From positions 1-64,000 of IMG/VR virus record IMGVR_UViG_3300045131_002929: DNA of 64,000 nt. One strand, given 5' to 3'. The translations under genes and the position numbers were made by a program. The first letter of the stretch is position 1. The number at the start of each line of letters is the position of its first letter. The notes beneath the pieces were generated by a model. The model did not search any database and was not told the DNA's origin. It worked only from the letters and a program-made list of their open reading frames with translations. This DNA is from a virus. Shown piece by piece: positions 31,786 to 38,974 of the stretch.

Positions 31786-32730
31786 TTACTTCAGCCTGGC
31801 GCCAAGGCGGCGCGCCATGGCCAAGGCCATCTCCTCGGCCTTGGCCGCCGATCCCCAGCCGCCGCGGTCGCAGCCGGCGATCACGGCCTTGCCGCCCGAG
31901 GTCGGACCCCAGACCTCTTTGGCCAACTGGGCGCAGTCGACGCCATCGATGGCGTCGCAGAGGCTGACGGTCGTCGCGAAGGGCGCGCAGCCCTGCCACG
32001 ACACGACCGCCTTGTACAGGACGCCGTCGTGCCTGTACAGGTGGTTCACGAAGGCCGGGCGTCCGCCCTTCTCCGGGGCGCGCCTGATCACGACGGCGTG
32101 GCCGACGTCGGCCAGGTCCTCGAAGGACTCGGCTTCGAGGGACTCGTTGGCTTTCGCCCAGCAGGCGCGCTTGGCCTCGAGGGCGGCGTCGCCGGCGATG
32201 GCGCGGCGCCAAATGGAGAACCACTCCTCGACGAGGGCGGTGACGTCCATAGACGTCTGGCCCTCCGCCCAGAGCGGCGTCCTGGGCGCGCACGCCCACA
32301 TGGTCTCGATGACGCGGGCCGCGGCGTCGTTCATGGCCCAGAGTTCGGCCTTGATCTCGGGCAGGCGGTGCGGCCCGCGGACGTCGACGTCGACCGCGGC
32401 CGCGTAGCGCGCGGCCTGAACCGCCAGGTCGCTGTCCTGGAGCTCGACTCCGAGCATGGCGGCTAAGCCGAGCGCGGCGTCGAGGTCGATGTGGCTCGCC
32501 ACACCGTATGCGGCGGGCTTCTCGCCGATCTGGAGGCGGCGGACGCATGGCGCGTCCTCGTTTTCCCGCCCTTCGTGGTGGTCCCAATCGACCGCGGCGG
32601 CGATCCCGGCGGGCCTCTGGCCGCCCCAGGTGGCCTCGCACAATCCGACCCGGAGTCCGTCGCGGACGGCCTCGAGGGCGGCTGAGGTGGCTGCTTCGGC
32701 GGTTTTGAACATAATGATGCGGTAGCTCAT
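31786..32730 (-). CDS. Hypothetical protein with DHH-like motifs
   Basis: The product has 314 residues with a strong AGGAGG site. Residues ~48-52 read WDHHEG and ~78-86 read ASHIDLDAALG. An Asp-His-His and a His-x-Asp-x-Asp are signature motifs of DHH phosphoesterases, but their order is the reverse of the usual one, so the resemblance may be accidental or reflect a permuted fold. The rest is alpha-helical in the middle and beta-rich at the end (GVLYKAVVSWQGCAPFATTV, then GGKAVIAGCDRGGWG). It is the largest gene of the small-gene region. Metal-dependent hydrolase is a weak guess. Confidence 0.6.
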   Translation of the reverse strand: MSYRIIMFKTAEAATSAALEAVRDGLRVGLCEATWGGQRPAGIAAAVDWDHHEGRENEDAPCVRRLQIGEKPAAYGVASHIDLDAALGLAAMLGVELQDSDLAVQAARYAAAVDVDVRGPHRLPEIKAELWAMNDAAARVIETMWACAPRTPLWAEGQTSMDVTALVEEWFSIWRRAIAGDAALEAKRACWAKANESLEAESFEDLADVGHAVVIRRAPEKGGRPAFVNHLYRHDGVLYKAVVSWQGCAPFATTVSLCDAIDGVDCAQLAKEVWGPTSGGKAVIAGCDRGGWGSAAKAEEMALAMARRLGARLK

Positions 32731-32835
32731 TTCAAAATCCTCCTATTGATTTTGAGCTTTGACTTTATTCAGCATGCGGGTGGGCGCGCATGCCTTCGAT
32801 ATGTTTCGTTAAGTGCCTACCGAGCTATCCAGGGC

Positions 32836-33153
32836 TCACTCATAGTCGGAGCCCTCCAGGAAAGGGCTGGCGGCCCGGCTGGCGGCCAGCACTCGGCTGA
32901 CCTGGATGACTTCTGGGGCGGCGCCCCCGAAGCCTACGACCTCGACCGCCGTATCGTGTACGGCGGTCACACGGACTATCTCCGTGACGGGCTTGCCGTC
33001 GCGGAGATACTTGACCCAGACCACGTCCTGTGGCCTGAGATCTAGCGCGGCCACCGCCTCGGGGGGCGGCGGGTTGAACTGCGGGCAGCGGGCCCCGCAG
33101 GATCCGATCTGGCCGCAGTGGGCCAGATCCTGCTGACACTCGAACTTATGCAT
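32836..33153 (-). CDS. Hypothetical small protein with Cys-rich N-terminus
   Basis: The product has 105 residues, GAGGAG before the ATG. The N-terminus has Cys and His residues spaced as C-x5-H-C-x5-C-x3-C (ECQQDLAHCGQIGSCGARC), a possible zinc-binding knuckle. A small beta domain follows (QDVVWVKYLRDGKPVTEIVR). It lies in a cassette of small unknown genes. Confidence 0.6.
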   Translation of the reverse strand: MHKFECQQDLAHCGQIGSCGARCPQFNPPPPEAVAALDLRPQDVVWVKYLRDGKPVTEIVRVTAVHDTAVEVVGFGGAAPEVIQVSRVLAASRAASPFLEGSDYE

Positions 33154-33154
33154 T

Positions 33155-33457
33155 TTAGCTCCTCAAATACTCTTTGGTCTCAGCGATGGCCAGCTTCACC
33201 ACCTCATCGACGATGCGGTGGCCGGCTTGACGCAGGCCAGCGGCCAGCCTGGCGCGGACAAGCCGCCGCCAGACCTTGGCGGACCGGAGGCGGGCGTACC
33301 CGCCTTCCGGGATCTCGAGCGCGTCGACGGACGCGCTCATATGGGCCATCAAGGCGATGGCCCGATCGAACCGCCGCAGCTCGTCAGGAGCCGCGGCCTT
33401 AACGCCCGGGGACCATGTCCAGTCCCCGAACGAATTCCGCTGCGGATCCATATCCAT
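33155..33457 (-). CDS. Hypothetical helical protein
   Basis: The product has 100 residues from the ATG preceded by AAGGAGG at seven bases (MDMDPQRNSFGDWTWSPGVK); more upstream in-frame codons overlap the neighbour without a Shine-Dalgarno. It is basic and helical (SAKVWRRLVRARLAAGLRQA). It sits one base from the downstream gene. Function unknown. Confidence 0.6.
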   Translation of the reverse strand: MDMDPQRNSFGDWTWSPGVKAAAPDELRRFDRAIALMAHMSASVDALEIPEGGYARLRSAKVWRRLVRARLAAGLRQAGHRIVDEVVKLAIAETKEYLRS

Positions 33458-33468
33458 AGAATTCCTCC

Positions 33469-33807
33469 TTAGTTGCCGCCGCATTGGCAGCAGTCAAACC
33501 CCTGACGGTCGCGTCCGTCCGGGCCGTTGTTGCACCCGCAGTAGGTGCAATAATCGTCGGCCTCATGGCCGACTTCCGGGACGTCCCGCTGAAAATAACT
33601 TCTCAGCGTGTCGACGCGACCGTCGCTCCAACGCCGGACGGCGTCCCGCACGAAGCGGGTCGCGCCGTCGAGCTGGCAGGAGCGCTCCTCGCCTACCGGC
33701 GCGGGCTCCTGCGCGATAATCGCGCCCGCGGGCAGATCGCCCGCGTCGTTGCTGGCGTGGTGGTACCACGCCAGGCCCTTGTCGGGCATCCGGTAGAGGA
33801 TACCCAT
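33469..33807 (-). CDS. Small protein with C-terminal zinc-ribbon-like cysteines
   Basis: The product has 112 residues. The start ATG overlaps the upstream stop (TGATG). The last 25 residues hold a C-x2-C-x-C and a C-C-x2-C pair (CTYCGCNN, then DCCQCGGN), suggestive of metal binding. The main body has HHASNDAGDLPAGAIIAQEP, a beta-turn-rich region. It could be a small regulator, but nothing identifies it. Confidence 0.6.
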   Translation of the reverse strand: MGILYRMPDKGLAWYHHASNDAGDLPAGAIIAQEPAPVGEERSCQLDGATRFVRDAVRRWSDGRVDTLRSYFQRDVPEVGHEADDYCTYCGCNNGPDGRDRQGFDCCQCGGN

Positions 33808-34106
33808 CACTCCACCTCGCGGCGGAGTGCTTCGAGTGCGTCGTCCGACGCCCTCCTGAGATCCATCGCCAGGCTGGCCAGCCTTGCGGCGGCCGCCTGG
33901 ATTGCCGGCTCCTCCGAGCCGGCTTCGAATTCCCAGGCCACGGCGGCTGCCGTGGCCGCGAAAGAGCCCGCGGCCGTGAGGCCGCTGACCTGGTTGTCAA
34001 CCAGGCCGGCTCTAATGTCCCAGGCGTCGCCGCCCAGGACATCGACGCCCGTCAAACGGGCGGCCAGGATTTCCACCTGGCCCAGGAGTTCCATGACGTT
34101 CCCCAT
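33807..34106 (-). CDS. Hypothetical helical protein, first gene of its cassette
   Basis: The product has 99 residues with GTAGGAGGA before the ATG (MGNVMELLGQVEILAARLTG). It is predicted mostly helical, with GSFAATAAAVAWEFEAGSEE in the middle. It is the first gene after promoter element copy 5 and a leader hairpin, heading a cassette that runs to 31572. Function unknown. Confidence 0.6.
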   Translation of the reverse strand: MGNVMELLGQVEILAARLTGVDVLGGDAWDIRAGLVDNQVSGLTAAGSFAATAAAVAWEFEAGSEEPAIQAAAARLASLAMDLRRASDDALEALRREVE

Positions 34107-34140
34107 AAATCCTCCTACGGGTTGGGGGTTTCAATGACAA

Positions 34141-34169
34141 AGGCCGGCCACCTCGACGGTGGCCGGCCT
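34141..34169 (-). promoter_or_regulatory. Perfect leader hairpin
   Basis: Twelve-base arms AGGCCGGCCACC and GGTGGCCGGCCT surround TCGAC. On the minus-strand leader it is followed by TTTGTC, about 35 bases before the ATG at 34106. It could be an attenuator, a stability element or a protein site. Confidence 0.5.
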
Positions 34170-34228
34170 GGGTGCCTGGACCGAACAGACCCGCGCGCTT
34201 GCCGCGGCCTTGCGGCTAATGGCCCGTC

Positions 34229-34293
34229 CAATTGATTATGCCCATTTAAGGTCTTTTATTAAGCGCGGGCCGGGCGCCCTCCTTAAAGGTTCC
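34229..34293 (-). promoter_or_regulatory. Cassette promoter-like element, copy 5
   Basis: On the minus strand: GGAACCTTTAAGGAGGG, a longer spacer, TTAATA, 16 bases, CATAAT, then CAATTGG. It drives toward the small-gene cassette 34106-31572, back to back with the plus-strand operon. Confidence 0.65.
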
Positions 34294-34299
34294 GCGGCC

Positions 34300-34312
34300 G
34301 CTATATTAACAA
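34300..34312 (+). promoter_or_regulatory. TATATT-type candidate promoter for the plus-strand block
   Basis: GCTATATTAACAAC ends about 30 bases before the ATG at 34342. It is the plus-strand counterpart of the minus-strand TATATT candidates and would start transcription of the adhesin operon. Confidence 0.45.
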
Positions 34313-34341
34313 CTAGCCAACAACCAACCGTGGAGTCAGAT

Positions 34342-34692
34342 ATGAGCCTGCTTTCAAAGACAGCCCGCGAGTTCCTAGCCTTCAGGAAGCGAGCCGCGAT
34401 GAGCCCGCCGAAAGACCAGCCGGAGCCGGCGGCCAGCCCCGAGGCGGCCATGGCCGAGGCCCAGCAGGCGGCGCAGATGGAGCTGGAGCGCGCCAAGCTG
34501 GACGCGCAGACCATGGTCCAGGCGGAAAAGACCAAGATCGAAGCCGAGAACGAGGTGCGCAGGATGCGCGAGGAGGCGAAAACGGCGCAGCAGCCGCAGC
34601 CTGGCGCGGATTCTTCGCAGATGGCGCCGCCGAACCCCTTGGGCAATCCGCCGCCCGGGCTGCCCGCGCAAGGCGGCATGCCGCAGGCTTAA
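34342..34692 (+). CDS. Helical, Gln/Pro-rich small protein with the block's K-x-A motifs
   Basis: The product has 116 residues from the ATG with GTGGAG seven bases upstream; the longer reading from 34159 crosses the promoter region. It starts MSLLSKTAREFLAFRKRAAM, carrying two K-x-A motifs as in the head block. A long charged helix (AQMELERAKLDAQTMVQAEK) and a Pro/Gly/Gln tail (NPLGNPPPGLPAQGGMPQA) follow. The composition resembles the scaffold-like proteins on the minus strand. Function unknown. Confidence 0.6.
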   Translation: MSLLSKTAREFLAFRKRAAMSPPKDQPEPAASPEAAMAEAQQAAQMELERAKLDAQTMVQAEKTKIEAENEVRRMREEAKTAQQPQPGADSSQMAPPNPLGNPPPGLPAQGGMPQA

Positions 34693-34731
34693 AGGCCGCA
34701 GGGCAGCTTCACAGCCGGGAGGGCACGCCGC

Positions 34732-34998
34732 ATGGACAAGCCGTTCGCACCCCGCGACCCCATAGCCCACGGGCCGGTCGACGGAACCCACCTGACCGAC
34801 TACTGGCGGGCCGCATGCCTGCGCGACGCCGACGCCGCCGGCCCGGGCATGGTGCCGGCCGGCCTGGCCGCGTGCAGGGACGCCGCGCCGGGCGCCAGAG
34901 GCTGGCCGGGCGCGCGGACCATACTCCAACCTGACGGAAAAATAATGTTCCACGACGGCGGCGCCTGGCGCGGGCTGCAGGAGGACGCGGGATGGTAG
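34732..34998 (+). CDS. Hypothetical small protein
   Basis: The product has 88 residues with GGGAGGG before the ATG. It reads MDKPFAPRDPIAHGPVDGTH and ends KIMFHDGGAWRGLQEDAGW. The end (ILQPDGKIMFHDGGAW) has the pattern of a small beta hairpin like the 'YYWNAGGRWHRS' hairpin at residues ~72-83 of the giant protein at 35246. It overlaps the next gene by seven bases. Not identified. Confidence 0.55.
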   Translation: MDKPFAPRDPIAHGPVDGTHLTDYWRAACLRDADAAGPGMVPAGLAACRDAAPGARGWPGARTILQPDGKIMFHDGGAWRGLQEDAGW

Positions 34999-35246
34999 AG
35001 CAGCTGAAGGGCGGGGCCGCCGACGGCAGGCCGGCGCGGACCTTCGACAAGGCCGACCTGGCCAAGGGGCGCGCCGTGGAGCGCGAGCACACGGCCGACC
35101 CGCGGGCCGCGGCCGAGATAGCCAAGGACCACCTGGCCGAGTTCCCGGACTATTACGCCGAGCTGGCGCGGATGGAGGCCAAACTGGAGCGGCGCGAGCT
35201 GAACAAGCGCGCATATCTGCTCGGCTACCTAAGGCGGGACCGCTGA
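34992..35246 (+). CDS. DUF5661-like small protein
   Basis: The product has 84 residues. The segment DLAKGRAVEREHTADPRAAA, followed by EIAKDHLAEFPDYYAELARM, fits the conserved pattern of DUF5661: 'L-x-x-G-x-x-x-E-x-E-H-T', then 'I-A-x-D-H-L-x-E-x-P-x-Y-Y'. The biochemical function of that family is not known to me. The gene overlaps both neighbours (seven bases upstream; TGATG with the giant protein downstream), so it is co-translated with the adhesin operon. Confidence 0.7.
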   Translation: MVEQLKGGAADGRPARTFDKADLAKGRAVEREHTADPRAAAEIAKDHLAEFPDYYAELARMEAKLERRELNKRAYLLGYLRRDR

Positions 35247-38200
35247 TGGCGCCCAAACTCAATTTCAAACCGCACGGCCGCGGCCTGCACCTGGACGCGG
35301 CCTCGAAGGCCCGGGCCACGCGCGTCGTCGAATCGGGCGGCGCGCTGATGTCGCCCGCGCTTTTCGGCGTGTACAAGCCGGCCGCAGTGCCCGCCTCTAA
35401 ATCCGCGTCGGGCGCCGAAGGCCAGTGGGCCGTGGACGAGAACTACTACTACTGGAACGCAGGCGGCCGCTGGCATAGGTCGGCGCTGGCCGCTTGGAGC
35501 CCGGAACTGTTCGGCTCGAGCAGCAGCAGCAGCAGCACAGGCGGCGAAAGCTTCTCGTCGGACAGCAGCTGGGGCACCTCCAGCAGCTCGAACAGCTCCA
35601 GCAGCTCGTCGCTTTCCGACTTGTCAAGCCTGAGCTCCAACTCCTCCAGCTCGTCGAACTCCTCCAGCTCGTCCAGCCAGTCGAGCTCCTCAAGCTCGTC
35701 CAGCAAGTCCAGCCAGTCGAGCTCCTCAAGCTCGTCCAGCCGCGGCGACGACTGCGAATGGATCCAGCGCTCGCCGCCTAAAGGCCCGCCGGCGCCGGGA
35801 CTCTGGTCGGCCTGCGCCATGAGCCGCGGCGGCAGGCTGCGCGCGGCGGCTGAGTATGGCGGCCGCATATGGACGTCCACGGACCACGGCGTGAGCTGGC
35901 AGGGCCGCGGATGGGCCAGCGGCGGCGCCATAGGCGACCTGCCCAAGGATCCGAACACGACGCCCTACGACATGGCGCGGCAATGGTGCCTGCTGACGGC
36001 GGCCGACGACGACAGCCGGCTGGTGGCCGCCGAGGACGGCGGCTTGATATGGGTCAGCACGGACTGCGGCATGCACTGGGCCGCGGGCACGGGCCTGGCG
36101 CCGCGCGAGTGGCGCGGGCTGGCGCTGCGCACCACGGACGGCGTGCGGCTGGCGGCCTTGGCCCTGGACGGCACGCTGGCCCTATCCTCGAACGGCGGGC
36201 AGTCGTGGACCGAATCGGCCGGACCCTGCGTCAACGCCTACGCGCTGGCCGCCGCGGCGGGCGCGACCGGGTCGAACGACATACTGGCCGTGGCCGGCTC
36301 GCCAGGCTACGTGCACATATCCCAGGACTCGGGCGCGACGTGGTCGGCCAGGGAGTCGCTGGACAAGCGCGACTGGCGCGGCCTTGCCATGGACGACGAC
36401 GGCCTTGTGCTGTACGCCTGCGCCGATAAGGAGCACTGCTGGAAATCGCTGAACGGCGGCGTGGCGTGGTCGAAGCTGGAGTCGCTGGGAAGCGGCGACT
36501 GGTCCGACGTGGCATGCGGGCCGGACGGCTCCTGCCTGATGCTGGGCGAGAACGCGGGCGCGCTGCGCGTCAGCTACGACTACGGCGGTAGCTGGCGGCG
36601 CATGGCGGCCGTGCAGCAGGACAACCTGAGCAGCTCCAGCGACGCCGTGAACGGCTGGACCGGCGTGGCCATGTCGGGCACCGGCTTCTACCTGATGGCC
36701 TGCGCGTACGGCGGCGGCGTCTGGACGTACGGATGCCTGAGCTCCACATCCTCGTCCTCCCAAGGCGACGCGTGCGCCTGGGTGGAGCGCTGGCAGCTGG
36801 GCACGCACCTTTGGCGCGCCGTGGCCTACTCGCCGCGCGGCGACCGCTGCGTGGCCGTCGGGCTCGGCGTCGGCGTGTGGCTGGGCGAGTTCCATGGCAC
36901 GCGCTGGAAGGTGTGGCCCGCCCCGCTGCAGCCCGGCCTGCCGCCCGCCTACGCCTCGCAGTCCGGCTCGCCGGAGAACCCCAACATGGACTACAGCAGC
37001 TCGAGCAGCTCGAGCAGCTCGCTGTCGTCGGAGCAGAGCAGGGCCACGAAGGGCTGGAACTGCTGCGCCATAAGCGCGGACGGATCGGTGGCCCTTATAG
37101 GCCAGGACGGCGGCAGCCTGCAGATTACGAAGACCTTCGGCGCCAGCTGGACCGTGGCCGCGGGGATAGCCCGCTGGTCGAGCTGCTCCATATCGGAGAA
37201 CGGCAACAAGATGATAGCCGGCACCAACGGCGGCCGCGTGTGGATCTCGCAGGACAAAGGCACCACATGGGTCGAGCAGACGCGCCTGCCTAGGACGCGC
37301 TGGCTGGCCGTGCTTATGGAGGGCGACGGCCGCAGGGCCTTCGCGGCCAGCAGCATCGGCATGATCTACGGCCTGGGCCTGCGCGACTGGTTCGAATCCA
37401 GCAGCTCCAGCTCCAGCTCGGGATCCGCCGACGACCCGGTGGTGACGCTCGCCGGCCTGCCGCCAGCCAAGACCAACAATAGAACGGCGGCCGTCACCGT
37501 GCTGAGCGGGCCCGACATAGGCCGCGGCCTGGTCACGCATTACGGCTATTCGGTGGACGGCGGCGAATATGAGTTCGAAGTGCCGCTGGCCGAGCCCCTG
37601 CTGCTGGCCAACCTTTCCGAAGGGCCGCACAAACTACGCGTGGTCGGCCGTTACCAGTACGACCTGCACGGCAATACGGGCGGGTATGAGGGGATCGACC
37701 ACCCGCTGGAGCATTCGTGGGCCGTGGACACCGTGCCGCCGCAGGCCGTCACCCTGACCGGGATCTCGCTCGCGCTGGCCAACAGCTCGACGGCCAACAT
37801 CACGGTGCACGCCGCCGCCGACGTGGTCGGCTACCTATGGCGGCTGGACGACGGCCCGTGGGTGGACGACGTGGTGCCGATCGGCGCGCCGCTGATCCAG
37901 CTGACGGGCCTTGCCGAGGGCCGCCATGTGGTGCACGTCAAAGGCGTGGACGCGGTCGGCAACTGGCAGGCGGCCCCCACCGTGACCGACAGCGCGGCCT
38001 GGACCGTGGACACGGTGCCGCCGGCCTACGTGGCCCTTACAGCGCCCGCCGCGCTCGTCACGAACTCGACAGTGGCCGCCTTCACCGTCAGCGGCGCGGT
38101 CGACGTGGTGGCGTACAAGTGGCGGCTGGACGCGGGCGCATGGGGCAACGAGGTGGCCATATCCAGCCCGGTCATAAGCCTAGCCGGCCTGGCCGAGGGC

Positions 38201-38974
38201 GTCCACCAGCTGTTCGCGCTGGGCCGCGACGCCGCCGGCAACTGGACGGCCGCGGAAGCCGCCAGCCAGCAGTGGACGGTCGACCTGACCCCGCCCGCGG
38301 CCACGGTGGCGGGCTACCCGGTCGGACCGGTCAACTACGCGTCCACCAACATAGCCGTGGGCGGCGCCGGCGTGGTGTCGTACCAATACAAAGTCAACGC
38401 GGCCGGCACGTATACGGCCGACATACCCGTAGGCACGCCGCTCGTGGCCACCGGACTGGCCAACGGCTTGAACAGGATCTACGTCCGCGGCAGGGACGCC
38501 GCCGGCAACTTGCAGCCCGCCGCGAGCGCCACGCAGACCGGCGAATGGACCGTGGACACCACGCCGCCGCCAGCCGTGACGCTGACGGGCGGCTTGACGG
38601 GCCTGACGACCGCGAAGGCCACCGTCTTCACAGTCGCCGCCGACGCTGACGTGGCCGCCTACAAATGGGAACTGTTCACGAACGGGACCGGCCACGGCCT
38701 GAGCCAGGCCATACCCATATACCTGACCGACTCCATCCACATACTCGACACGATATCGGAGGGCGAGCATTACATTAGGGTCATAGGCTATGACCTGGCG
38801 GGCAACCCGCAGCCGACGCCCACCATAAGCCAAACCTGGACGCTGGACACGACGGCGCCCGTGGCGCAGCTCAGCGGGGTGCCCGTAGGGGCCACATCGA
38901 CGCGCGGCGCCACCGTGACCGTAGGCGGATCAGGGGTCGTCAAATACAAATACGAGCTGGTGTACCATGTTTAG
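35246..38974 (+). CDS. Giant adhesin-like fibre protein 1: serine tracts, Asp-box propeller, Ig-like repeats
   Basis: The product has 1242 residues. Residues ~1-88 are a unique N-terminal domain. Residues ~90-166 are an extended serine-rich tract. Residues ~170-720 hold at least eight Asp-box motifs of sialidase or BNR type (for example STDHGVSW, SQDSGATW, SQDKGTTW), probably one or two propellers, with smaller serine runs near 500, 581-597 and 716-728. Residues ~730-1205 are five Ig-like repeats ending W-T-V-D-T-x-P-P. The final ~37 residues are the first half of a sixth repeat, ending YKYELVYHV. The other half begins the next protein. No catalytic sialidase residues were recognised, so a binding or structural role is inferred. 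Confidence 0.8.
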   Translation: MAPKLNFKPHGRGLHLDAASKARATRVVESGGALMSPALFGVYKPAAVPASKSASGAEGQWAVDENYYYWNAGGRWHRSALAAWSPELFGSSSSSSSTGGESFSSDSSWGTSSSSNSSSSSSLSDLSSLSSNSSSSSNSSSSSSQSSSSSSSSKSSQSSSSSSSSRGDDCEWIQRSPPKGPPAPGLWSACAMSRGGRLRAAAEYGGRIWTSTDHGVSWQGRGWASGGAIGDLPKDPNTTPYDMARQWCLLTAADDDSRLVAAEDGGLIWVSTDCGMHWAAGTGLAPREWRGLALRTTDGVRLAALALDGTLALSSNGGQSWTESAGPCVNAYALAAAAGATGSNDILAVAGSPGYVHISQDSGATWSARESLDKRDWRGLAMDDDGLVLYACADKEHCWKSLNGGVAWSKLESLGSGDWSDVACGPDGSCLMLGENAGALRVSYDYGGSWRRMAAVQQDNLSSSSDAVNGWTGVAMSGTGFYLMACAYGGGVWTYGCLSSTSSSSQGDACAWVERWQLGTHLWRAVAYSPRGDRCVAVGLGVGVWLGEFHGTRWKVWPAPLQPGLPPAYASQSGSPENPNMDYSSSSSSSSSLSSEQSRATKGWNCCAISADGSVALIGQDGGSLQITKTFGASWTVAAGIARWSSCSISENGNKMIAGTNGGRVWISQDKGTTWVEQTRLPRTRWLAVLMEGDGRRAFAASSIGMIYGLGLRDWFESSSSSSSSGSADDPVVTLAGLPPAKTNNRTAAVTVLSGPDIGRGLVTHYGYSVDGGEYEFEVPLAEPLLLANLSEGPHKLRVVGRYQYDLHGNTGGYEGIDHPLEHSWAVDTVPPQAVTLTGISLALANSSTANITVHAAADVVGYLWRLDDGPWVDDVVPIGAPLIQLTGLAEGRHVVHVKGVDAVGNWQAAPTVTDSAAWTVDTVPPAYVALTAPAALVTNSTVAAFTVSGAVDVVAYKWRLDAGAWGNEVAISSPVISLAGLAEGVHQLFALGRDAAGNWTAAEAASQQWTVDLTPPAATVAGYPVGPVNYASTNIAVGGAGVVSYQYKVNAAGTYTADIPVGTPLVATGLANGLNRIYVRGRDAAGNLQPAASATQTGEWTVDTTPPPAVTLTGGLTGLTTAKATVFTVAADADVAAYKWELFTNGTGHGLSQAIPIYLTDSIHILDTISEGEHYIRVIGYDLAGNPQPTPTISQTWTLDTTAPVAQLSGVPVGATSTRGATVTVGGSGVVKYKYELVYHV
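35512..35745 (+). repeat. Serine-codon tract
   Basis: About 78 codons, mostly AGC, TCC and TCG for serine, are broken by Asn, Asp, Leu, Gln and Lys. The DNA is visibly repetitive (AGCTCGTCCAGC, CAGTCGAGCTCC). It encodes an extended low-complexity linker in the first giant adhesin. Confidence 0.9.

Noticed and set aside
29533-34293. CTATAAGGTTCC in the repeated elements as tRNA T-arms
   Set aside because: No cloverleaf can be built around them; the conserved spacing fits a minus-strand promoter far better.
35246-37430. Asp-box repeats as a phage sialidase
   Set aside because: Asp-boxes are present, but the catalytic Arg triad, Tyr and Glu arrangement of sialidases was not recognised, so enzymatic activity is not claimed.
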